Assembly (NCBI GenBank): GCA_964624235.1
Contig: CAZUXY010000075.1
Span: 1 to 16,773, forward strand
From: CAZUXY01 sp964624235
GTDB lineage: Bacteria; Spirochaetota; UBA4802; UBA5368
Direction: 5' to 3'
DNA length: 16,773 bases
Part shown: positions 6,751 to 14,900 of the stretch, in pieces
Position numbering within the stretch: the first letter of the stretch is position 1
Layout: each line of letters starts with the position of its first letter
Notes under the pieces: model-generated
Told to the model about the DNA's origin: nothing
The model's input: only the letters and a program-made list of their open reading frames with translations
The model's database searches: none
Program-made: the position numbers and the translations under genes

Positions 6751-8805
6751 ATGAAAAAGACGGGTGTGTTATTAACGCTACTGGCTGCTCTATTATTATC
6801 CGGCTGTTACTATGATATTCCCGGGTTCACGGAGCGCCGAGAGGAGTTTTTTGATTACGTCATTAGCCAGCCGCCGGGAAACACCTATACCCAGCTGGTG
6901 CGTGTACACAGGGGCGTCGCTCCTGATGAATCAAGGATTCAGGCCGACCTGGACTTCATCAACGCGCGGAACGACTGTGCGGATTTTCGGGTGCACTCGA
7001 TACTGCGCATGCTGATACAGTTCGGCGATTCGGAATTGTTAAGCTCTTCCATACTGAACAATGCAAAAAACACTGTACTCAACTTCAAGTACTGGCCCGA
7101 TGAAATGCAGAATGAACCGGTTCCCGGTAATACCGACGATATGTGCTACTGGAGCGAAAACCATTTTATACTTTTCGCCGCCGGGGCATACCTGGCGGCA
7201 CAGCTGTATCCCGACGGGATCTTTACGGCGAGCAATGAAACGGGAAGCGAACGGCTGGCCAGGTTCAGAAACCGCATCGTGAGATGGCTGGATTTGCGTT
7301 ACACTACCGGTTTCAGCGAATGGCTTTCCAACGTATATTATGACGAGGACATCGCTGCACTGGTGAATCTGGTGGATTTCTGCGAAGACGAGGTCGTGGC
7401 AAACAAGGCTGCCATGGTGCTGGACCTGTTGCTGGCGGATATGGCCTTGAATCACTTCAGGGGAAATTTCGGTAGCACCCATGGACGCAGTTACCAGAAA
7501 GACAAGTACAGCGGGACTTCGGACAATACCGCTTCCACCTTCAAACTATTGTTTGATATGTGCGAATACCATGCCGGTAATATGAGCTCCACCTGCCTGG
7601 CCCTGAGTACGAAATACCGTCTGCCCGCGGTGATCTATGCCATGGCCGTTGATACGGAGCGCGCGAATTACGAGAACAGGCAGCGGATGGGTGTTACCAT
7701 GGAAGAGGCGTCAACCTTATGGGGACTCGATTACGGTTCCCTGGAGGACGGTATGACCTTTCTCACCATGGAGGCCTATCTGCATCCCTGTACCATTGAG
7801 CTTTTCAAAGCCATGATGGACCGGTATAACTGGTGGACCAACGCGCAGTTCGCCCCGATCGCTGCGTATAAGGCGGTCTTCGACAATCCTGCGCTTATGG
7901 GCTTTCCCAGCCTGCAGATCATGGCGGCTTACCTGGATCTGGACGTGACCCGCAACATGCGGCCCCAGGTGAACATCTACACCTATCGAACACCCCATTA
8001 CATGCTGAGCACCGCCCAGGACTGGCGGCCGGGTTACGGAGGGGACCAGCAGCATATATGGCAGGCCACCCTGGGGCGCGACGCCGTCTGCTATACCACC
8101 CATCCGGCAAACCTGGGCGACGACAGTATGGGGACGCCGAATTTCTGGACCGGGTACGGTACGCTGCCGCGGTCTATCCAGGCCAGGAACGTCGTAATAA
8201 GCCTGTACGATATCGATACGGATGATTCGAACAACCTGTATATCGCCGGGCAGCCGCTGTATACCCATGCGTTCCTGCCGCGGGGAAAATTCGACGAGGT
8301 TGATAGCACGTCGCATCCAGACTGGATCTTCGCACGTAAAGGAAACGGCTACCTGGCCCTGCGTCCGGCAGGTTCGGCCCCTTATATCTGGGTGGACCAT
8401 TCCGACGACGCCCAGAAGGGCGGGCCCTATGAAATAAGGGTAGCCGGTGAAAAGACCGCCTGGATATGCGAACTCGGGCACAGGGGGGCGCGTTACCGGA
8501 GTTTCAACGCGTTTAAGAACACCGTCAGGTCGGCCGCCGTGACCGTAAGCCTTGATCCCCTGAGTGTGGTATACGTGTCGCCTTCCCAGGGTACCCTGGC
8601 GCTGAGCTGGGACGGGAATGTCAATCCTGAAAACCCCATGACCCGCAATGGAACGGCGGTTCCCGTGAGGTACGATAAACGGTACGACAATCCCTACGGC
8701 AGCTCCTACTTTCCCGCGGACAAGGTAAGCTTTAAACTGGACGGGTACAGCCTCAGACTGGACTATGCCGCCGGAACGCGAAAGGCCAGCGGTTACCTTA
8801 AATAA
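6751..8805 (+). CDS. Large lipoprotein with toroid-like helical domain and C-terminal beta domain, function unknown
   Basis: The 684-residue protein starts with a clear lipoprotein signal, MKKTGVLLTLLAALLLSGC, with lipobox L16-S-G-C19, so it is probably anchored to a membrane and faces the periplasm or cell surface. Residues about 25-500 are helix-rich and Trp/Tyr-rich. They include MCYWSENHFILF (131-142), WLSNVYYDEDIAALVNL (about 190-206) and GSTHGRSY (241-248), a pattern resembling alpha/alpha-toroid polysaccharide lyases such as PL8 or heparinase-like enzymes. H244 and Y248 would be candidate catalytic residues, but this is inference. Residues about 520-684 look like beta-sandwich (GYLALRPAG, TVSLDPLSVVYVSPSQG). 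An alternative is a surface protein with no catalytic role. The ribosome site AGGGGGAGGA ends 3 nt before the ATG and is very strong. The gene is monocistronic: a hairpin terminator follows. Confidence 0.85.
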   Translation: MKKTGVLLTLLAALLLSGCYYDIPGFTERREEFFDYVISQPPGNTYTQLVRVHRGVAPDESRIQADLDFINARNDCADFRVHSILRMLIQFGDSELLSSSILNNAKNTVLNFKYWPDEMQNEPVPGNTDDMCYWSENHFILFAAGAYLAAQLYPDGIFTASNETGSERLARFRNRIVRWLDLRYTTGFSEWLSNVYYDEDIAALVNLVDFCEDEVVANKAAMVLDLLLADMALNHFRGNFGSTHGRSYQKDKYSGTSDNTASTFKLLFDMCEYHAGNMSSTCLALSTKYRLPAVIYAMAVDTERANYENRQRMGVTMEEASTLWGLDYGSLEDGMTFLTMEAYLHPCTIELFKAMMDRYNWWTNAQFAPIAAYKAVFDNPALMGFPSLQIMAAYLDLDVTRNMRPQVNIYTYRTPHYMLSTAQDWRPGYGGDQQHIWQATLGRDAVCYTTHPANLGDDSMGTPNFWTGYGTLPRSIQARNVVISLYDIDTDDSNNLYIAGQPLYTHAFLPRGKFDEVDSTSHPDWIFARKGNGYLALRPAGSAPYIWVDHSDDAQKGGPYEIRVAGEKTAWICELGHRGARYRSFNAFKNTVRSAAVTVSLDPLSVVYVSPSQGTLALSWDGNVNPENPMTRNGTAVPVRYDKRYDNPYGSSYFPADKVSFKLDGYSLRLDYAAGTRKASGYLK

Positions 8806-8818
8806 GGGTAAGAACCAT

Positions 8819-8854
8819 AAAAAAGGCGGCAGAGATGGTCTCCGCCGCCTTTTT
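8819..8854 (+). terminator. Rho-independent terminator of the 684-aa lipoprotein gene
   Basis: The stem GGCGGC (8825-8830) pairs with GCCGCC (8844-8849), with an inner AGA/TCT pairing and a TGG loop. It is flanked by six A (8819-8824) and five T (8850-8854), so it could also act in reverse. It starts 14 nt after the stop codon. Confidence 0.88.
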
Positions 8855-8875
8855 AGCGGCCCAGTGGTATAATTG

Positions 8876-8932
8876 GGGGTCAGAGCCTGCCCCTTCGTAC
8901 AAAAAAGCGCCGTTCAAGGTGCTCTGACCCCT
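8876..8932. repeat. Inverted pair of the GGGGTCAGAGCC repeat (BIME-like hairpin)
   Basis: GGGGTCAGAGCCT (8876-8888) and GCTCTGACCCCT (8921-8932) form an 11-bp perfect inverted repeat around a 34-bp interior. Inside, CCTT and AAGG can extend the stem. This is the head-to-tail inverted arrangement of REP doublets. It follows the terminator of the 684-aa lipoprotein gene. The right arm is also the first element of the tandem array. Confidence 0.82.
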
Positions 8933-9147
8933 CCGAATAAAAAGTTATCATGAAAAACGTAAAGGTTTATTTAAAGGAGAACAATCCTGACGCAGGGTAC
9001 GTGTTCAAACAACCTGCACCTTCACAGGGCTCTGACCCCTCTATAATAAAGAGTTCTAGTGAAAAATGCAAAGGGTAATGTAGTGAAGTACATTTAACGC
9101 TGGGTACGTTTTCGGATCACCGCGATTTACACAGGGCTCTGACCCCT
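8921..9147 (-). repeat. Tandem array of ~108-bp units, each bounded by the palindromic repeat
   Basis: Copies of GCTCTGACCCCT begin at 8921, 9029 and 9136, spaced 108 and 107 bp. The two intervening units are themselves related but diverged. Both carry AATAAA(A/G)AGTT soon after the core, then TGAAAAA(C/T)G and AAAGG(G/T), then GGGTACGT near the end and a TTCACAGGG or TTACACAGGG lead-in to the next core. The whole unit has therefore been duplicated, not only the 15-bp palindrome. No coding frame spans the array. It fills most of the gap between the 684-aa lipoprotein terminator and the end of the 860-aa gene. Confidence 0.8.
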
Positions 9148-9176
9148 CTTCGTGACTCCTCTGTGGCAGCCCCCTC

Positions 9177-11759
9177 CTACCGCGCCATCACCACTTTCTG
9201 AAAGGAGTTGAGGATCACCTTGCCGCTTACGGCGCTCTTCGCCCGTATGTGGACGTAATAGAGGCCCACGCCCACCTTGCGGTTCGACTTATTGGTGCCG
9301 TTCCAGCCGTCTTCCTTGATGTTCTGGCCGCCCCTGCGGAAGGCGCCGTCGAGCAGGGTGGTGACGGGGCGGCCCTTAATGTCGTAGACCTTTATGCTGA
9401 CGTAGGCGTCTTCAGTAAGGTAGAAGGCCGGGTAGGCGACGGGGTTTTTTTCGGTGATGACGTTATTGAGTATGCGCGTGGGCCAGGGTGTGAAGGTGGT
9501 GGCCGTCTCGACCCTGAAGTTCCATTCCCAGTCGTTGGGGGTTACGTAGTTGGGCAGGGAGGTGGGGTCTGAATCATTGGCGCCCAGGGGATCCTCTAAC
9601 TCGGAGTTGTGATCGGCGTAGGTGGTTGAGGGTCCCTTTTTCATCTCAAGTATAAACCGCACGTTCGTTCCCAGGGTGATAAGGGTCGTGTTGGTGGAGG
9701 GAATGTATCCCTTCCAGGTGTTCGGCCCCGCCTTGCTGCAGGGGTAGCGGAAATAGTTGGTGCCCTCTACGCCGTTCAGGTTTATTCCGTTATATAGGTA
9801 TTGAGCGGGCGGTTCGGCAGGACCGGGGTCCAGGGCGGCGATGATGTTCACCGTGTCGGGCAGGGTGGTGGTGGTCCCCTCGATGGTGAACTTTACCTCG
9901 ATGGCGGTGGGGCGCACCGGCCGCGCCGCGGCCAGATAACTGGCGGTAAAAGAACTGTCTGGGTAGCGGGTGACGCCGTCGGTGATCTCGCAGAGGATGC
10001 TCAGCGCCAGGGTTTGTACGGTGCCGTATTCGGGCGGGGGGGTGGCGTTCCCGTGGATCACGCTGTTGGGGAAAAGGGTATATACCTCGTTCCCGAACAC
10101 GTCGACGGCAGACACGAAGTATTCATAGGTGGTGAGGGGCACCAGGCCCGCGATGGTGGCGGTGGTGGTGCCGATCACATCGAGAAAATAAGGTCCGGGC
10201 GTACTGTAGTTCGGGGTATTGCGGTCGATGATGGTCCAGAGGGTGGCGCCGTTCTGCCGGTAGTAGATGCGGTAGCTGTAAAAATCGTGATCGTCGTAAG
10301 TCATAGGGTCCAGGGCCGCCCAGTTCAGGGTGATTGCCGTCGCCGTGACGGTAAGACCGCCCCAGGCGGTGAAGTCGGCCGCATTGTCACCCGGCGGGTC
10401 GTTGTTGTCCCAGTAGATGATATAGGCAGGATACGCCGGCTGGGTTATGCGCAGCGGCGCGGGATTGGCGGGGACAAAGGTAATGATGTATTGTCCCTCC
10501 GCAAGGGCCGTATCGCCGTCGTAGGCGCCGCCGAAGACCCGTATGGCGCCGTAGCGGAGCGGCGTGGTGTCGTTGGCCGGCAATCCAACCGGATAGGTCA
10601 GGTTGGCGATGCCGGTGTTACTCCCGTTGGCGATTATCACGTCGGTGGTGATACCGGTCGCGACATCAGTCCCCAGGAATTCCCCTATACGTATGGTGGT
10701 GTTTCCCACCATGGGTCCTGTTGAATCTTCCATTTGTGCGAACACCCGCACCTGGGTGCCCGGCACGTTGACGCTGCGGTAATAGCGCACGCCGGGGTCG
10801 ACCCCTCCCCCCCCGATGAAAAGGATGTTAGTTATCTGAATGCGGTCGCAGTTGATGGCAAGCGTATTGGCCGAAGTGATATTCACCACCGGGTTGGTCA
10901 TGGTACAGCGGATAGACCAGGTGCGGTTTCCACGGGCGTTTGCCCATCCGGGGGTATCGTTCATCCAACTGGCCGGCACCGGGACGCTCAGGTTTGCTTC
11001 ATTGTCATCATCATCGTTGATGGTGCTGCCGCTGCTGTGAATAAGTACGATATCGGTGATTTCCCCGGTGGTAAGATCGGCGCGGTCATGAACCTCGTCG
11101 AGATCGGTCGCTCCTGTTACGTTGTAGACTATGTTTCCGGTGACGTTGAATGTTGTATGCCATGGGTTCACCCTGCCGTCGGCGGCGTCGCCGCTCTGGG
11201 CGAAATTGATAATTTTTATAGTTGATGAAATTCCATAAGATACCGGTCGGGGATCGGTTAAAGTATTGGGTGCGGGTAAGGCGGTTGTAGCCGACGCGGT
11301 TATATTGCTGGTGTTATGCCAGTCTGTTTGATAGGTGGCGGCGGCCTCCCACTGGAATACCACAATAAATGTGACGGTAAAATTGTTGAAGGTGCCGGCC
11401 ACGGTGGGTGAGCCGGCCTGGAACGCGATATTGCCCGATACTATTTGCCCTGTGCATGACGGTCCGGCGACAAAGGTGTGGGCACGGAAAACAACGTTGT
11501 TGGTGCCTGCCGGCATGCCGGAGGGTATGGTAACGCGTACTTCGGTGACATTTGCCCAGGCCGTACAGTCCGGATCTACAACGTTTACCGTAAAGGTATA
11601 GGCTTTTCCCGCCAGGTAATACCCCAGGCCGTTTGAAAGCGTCGTCGGGTTGGCCGGAGTCAGCGTGATGGAGGTGATGGTACCCCGACCGGATTTTTGC
11701 GAAACCGCCAGGGCTAAAACGACGATGCCAAGAGAAATAATGAATTTTCGTTTTTTCAT
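9177..11759 (-). CDS. Large secreted protein with FN3 domain and C-terminal FlgD-Ig/secretion-tail-like domain
   Basis: The 860-residue protein opens with MKKRKFIISLGIVVLALAVS, a standard Sec signal peptide without a lipobox. Residues about 25-450 are Thr/Asn/Val/Pro-rich beta sequence resembling successive Ig-like domains, with an acidic NDDDDNE loop. Residues about 460-560 form a fibronectin type III domain (ATAITLNWAALDP...YSYRIYYRQNG...LVPLTTYEYFVSAVDVFGN). The last 100 residues match FlgD-Ig or sorting-tail style domains: VSIKVYDIKGRPVTTLL, then GWNGTNKSNRKVGVGLYYVHIRA and a final FQKVVMAR. In several phyla such a domain is the C-terminal anchor or sorting signal of exported proteins. 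No enzyme motif is visible, so a structural or adhesive surface role is likely. The start is weak: no ribosome site lies near the ATG, although the signal peptide begins exactly there. It is divergent from the 1438-aa gene across 185 bp. Confidence 0.85.
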   Translation of the reverse strand: MKKRKFIISLGIVVLALAVSQKSGRGTITSITLTPANPTTLSNGLGYYLAGKAYTFTVNVVDPDCTAWANVTEVRVTIPSGMPAGTNNVVFRAHTFVAGPSCTGQIVSGNIAFQAGSPTVAGTFNNFTVTFIVVFQWEAAATYQTDWHNTSNITASATTALPAPNTLTDPRPVSYGISSTIKIINFAQSGDAADGRVNPWHTTFNVTGNIVYNVTGATDLDEVHDRADLTTGEITDIVLIHSSGSTINDDDDNEANLSVPVPASWMNDTPGWANARGNRTWSIRCTMTNPVVNITSANTLAINCDRIQITNILFIGGGGVDPGVRYYRSVNVPGTQVRVFAQMEDSTGPMVGNTTIRIGEFLGTDVATGITTDVIIANGSNTGIANLTYPVGLPANDTTPLRYGAIRVFGGAYDGDTALAEGQYIITFVPANPAPLRITQPAYPAYIIYWDNNDPPGDNAADFTAWGGLTVTATAITLNWAALDPMTYDDHDFYSYRIYYRQNGATLWTIIDRNTPNYSTPGPYFLDVIGTTTATIAGLVPLTTYEYFVSAVDVFGNEVYTLFPNSVIHGNATPPPEYGTVQTLALSILCEITDGVTRYPDSSFTASYLAAARPVRPTAIEVKFTIEGTTTTLPDTVNIIAALDPGPAEPPAQYLYNGINLNGVEGTNYFRYPCSKAGPNTWKGYIPSTNTTLITLGTNVRFILEMKKGPSTTYADHNSELEDPLGANDSDPTSLPNYVTPNDWEWNFRVETATTFTPWPTRILNNVITEKNPVAYPAFYLTEDAYVSIKVYDIKGRPVTTLLDGAFRRGGQNIKEDGWNGTNKSNRKVGVGLYYVHIRAKSAVSGKVILNSFQKVVMAR

Positions 11760-11847
11760 GGCCAGGAGACGATTTTCTATTGCCTTTCCCGGTGGATTTC
11801 CTGTTATTAATCAGGATACAGGCAGAATGCCGGTTTTTACGCCGATC

Positions 11848-11877
11848 TTGAGTATACTGGGCCGGGACGGGTAAAAT
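11848..11877 (+). promoter_or_regulatory. Possible sigma-70-type promoter of the 1438-aa lipoprotein gene
   Basis: TTGAGT (11848-11853) and TAAAAT (11872-11877) are separated by 18 bp and would give a leader of about 60 nt. The -35 box overlaps AGTATACT (11851-11858), an 8-bp palindrome that offers a -10-like TATACT in both directions, so the two divergent genes may share this region. Matching is by eye only. Confidence 0.35.
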
Positions 11878-11944
11878 GTAAAGAAAAACTGTTGAAAGAG
11901 CCGAAAAAATAGCTGAGCAGGGTGTTTCACGGCGTTTTCATGCA

Positions 11945-14900
11945 ATGATCATGACTATGATAAACGCATCAAACTACATAAAGAAGTTCGCGGCGACACT
12001 GGTGTTACCGGTGGTGCTGGCCCTCAGCTGCGCCTATGAATCGCCCACCATCGATCCCGGCGCCCAGGGAGGTACGGTCATCCCGTCGAGCCCTGGAACG
12101 GAATACCTGCAGGTCGAAAGCATCTACCCCAGTGGTACCCCCGTGGACCTCTTCGGCATTGACACCGATGTGGTCGTCATGTTCTCCAAGCCCCTTCTCA
12201 ACGCCGCTCAGATCACCACCGCCAGCGTGGTAATCGACACCGTACCGGCGGGTTCGCCGGTGTTGGCCTTTAACGTGACGCTTTTCGCCGGGAACAAGGG
12301 GGCGCGCATCGATATTACAAACCCCGCGGCGCTTAACTATACTGCCAATTATACCGTTACCGTTAATCCTACTCTGATTCGGGACTCTGACAATGAACTG
12401 GGTGTCACGGGGCCGAACGATAACGCCTCGTTCTGGACCGGCAGCGACTCCACCGCCGATTTCGATCCCGTAGTCATCGCCTCCAGCAGGTACCCGATAG
12501 GGGCCGGGCCCTACAGCCGCGATCAGGGTTACGTGGTGGTGTCGTTCAATAAAGAGGTTACTAATGTAATCGCAACGACTTTCACCATAGCCCCCGCGGC
12601 GGCGTCGGGAGCGCCCTATACCTCGGACAACAAGACCTGGTACCTGCCGCTCACCACTCCTTTGATCTACAGCCAGGTGTATACGGTCGACCTTGATGAT
12701 ACGCCGGCGACCGGAATAAGGGACCTGGGCGCGCGGGACCTGGTGGTGAGCGCCGACAACACCTGGACCTTCACTGTAGAAGGTCCCGATCCCCTGCCGG
12801 GAACACCTACCATTACCTCGGTCTGGGTCACCAACGTTACCGATACCTCGGTGCGGGTGTACTGGACCACCAGCGAGCCGGCGGCGGGTTTTACCGTCCG
12901 TTACGGCACCACCCAGGCCTACGGATCCAACGAGCCTGAAGCGGGAACACCGACCGTCCATTACGCCGATCTGACAGGGCTCTCAAGCGCCACGAAGTAC
13001 TATTTCCTCATCGATCACGCCACCATCGTGACCCAGGCGGGAACGTTTATGACACAGAACGACCCGGTTCCCACTGTGGAAGACTACCCCGTTACCGACA
13101 CCGCGGGCAACAAGACGAGCCTGGTGGTGCTGCAGCACCACAGCAATTTCACCTATAACAGCGCCTCCTACGCCTTCTGGAAAGACCTGGGAGACAACGG
13201 CGTCTACGGCTATTATTTCAATACGGGTAACCCTCCGGCCAACCCCTCCACCTGGGGGGCCGACGGTGCGCCGGTGGATTCGAACAACCGCACCAACGTA
13301 CGGGCTTTCACGGATTTCCTGGGATACGTGCTGGTGACCTTCGAGGGCGGGGGGAACATTTACGCGAAACGGGTCTATAACAACGCTGGAGCGCTGGGTT
13401 TTTACGCCCCGTGGGGCGCCAACGCGGCCGCGACGGGAATCAATGTAGGCGTGGGCGCCAATCCCGGGGCGGTGCTGGTCTACGGTGGGCAAGGGAACAA
13501 CAACGTGAGCGGCGGGTTTGTCACGAAGATCGAACCCACAGGTGTGACGGCCAATGTGACCGAGATGCCGGTGCTGACCAATCCTCTCTATGATTTCAGT
13601 GTTAATTTTAACGGTTCAGGGCTGGTGAGCGGCGACCATGTGTACAACAGAACCACCTATGGCCATGCCACCATCACCCTTACCACCTTCCGGCGGGTGA
13701 TAGACCAGTCTTCAGCCCTGGTCCCATCCGGTACGAATTATGTTATCGCCAACGACGCGGGTAACCAGTCTGTGGTCGCCACCAACCATGTGATGTTTGC
13801 GGCGGGCACCTTTACCAACGGGGCCGACGATTTCTATAGTCCCCATGCGGCGGCGGCCTATGGCTGGGGACAGTACACGCTGGTTAATCTGGGCGCGACC
13901 TGGGCCATGATTACGGCAAATCCGACGACATACAACAATGCGTATACCTCAGGTGTGCCCGACAACACCAGCTATCTGATCGATGTCGGCGCCATTTTTA
14001 CCACCGCCGGCATAGCCGTCAACGATGTTGTTTTCAGGGCGCCGCCACCCTATACGAGTTATGCGGCTATTCTGGCGATACCGAATAATGTGGAGCTGGA
14101 GTTGGATAACGATCTGTTCACCAACGGCAATGAAGCCTATGCGGTGCATCATCTGGTCACCTATGGTACGGCAGATGGTCCGGTCGCAGGGCAGCTCTAT
14201 GATGCCGGTGCTTCGTTCAACGCGGGAATGGTCGGTTATATTGTGGTAGACGATACCGATGGAGAATGGGCTACCGTTACCGGTTATATCGATGCGGAGC
14301 ACCTATCTTTGGATACGGATATTTTTTCCGGTGGTGAAACCTTTGGCATCGTTGACAATACAGTACTGGCGTCGGGGAACGGCGACTGGACCGGTCTGCT
14401 GGTGGACGTGGGCTCCTCCTGGGGAGCCGGTGTGGTCGGCTACCTGGTGGAAAATTACACCGCGGGAACGTCCACTACCGTATCGAGCCGTATTTCGGGC
14501 CGCGTTCTGCAGCTGGGAGCTCATCGATTTTCCAACTGGACCGATACCTATCGACTCTACAGCGACTGGTGCACCACCCATCCGCCGCCCGGCGAGCATA
14601 ATCCGTTTTACTACTATGACTTTGACCATAATCTTGGCCATGTTGCGGGAAATACCGTAATTATGTATCAAGATCGCGTAACCGGCACTGCCGACACGCC
14701 GCCCACCGAACCGCTGTACGATGACGGAGTCAACTTCGGGACCGCCGGCGTGGCGGTGGACCACGTGGTGGTGAACGTCACCGACTGGACCTACGCCAGG
14801 GTGGATAATGTCGCCACCTATGGCACCGCCGGCGCACTGAGCCTCACCGCCAATATTATGTCAAACCTGGATAATTACTGGATACTCCAGTTCCTGACGC

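Noticed and set aside
7717..8481. Open frame of 254 codons antisense to the 684-aa lipoprotein
   Set aside because: The plus-strand gene has a lipobox, a strong ribosome site and a terminator. The antisense translation looks random.
8921..9147. CRISPR-like reading of the repeat array
   Set aside because: Only three 12-15 bp cores with about 95-bp interiors that are related to each other. CRISPR arrays have longer repeats and unrelated short spacers, and no cas gene is present.
9801..10724. Long open frame (307 codons) on the plus strand inside the 860-aa gene
   Set aside because: It is antisense to a gene with a clear signal peptide, FN3 and C-terminal domain. Its translation is a Gly/Val/Arg/Asp-rich string typical of a shadow frame, with no motif.
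11851..11882. Minus-strand promoter TTTACA / TATACT for the 860-aa gene
   Set aside because: The spacer is 20 bp, outside the usual range. Only the palindromic AGTATACT remains suggestive.
12005..12961. Open frame of 318 codons on the minus strand opposite the 1438-aa gene
   Set aside because: Low-complexity Gly/Arg/Val-rich translation, antisense to recognisable Big_5-like and FN3 domains. No ribosome site was sought that could outweigh this.
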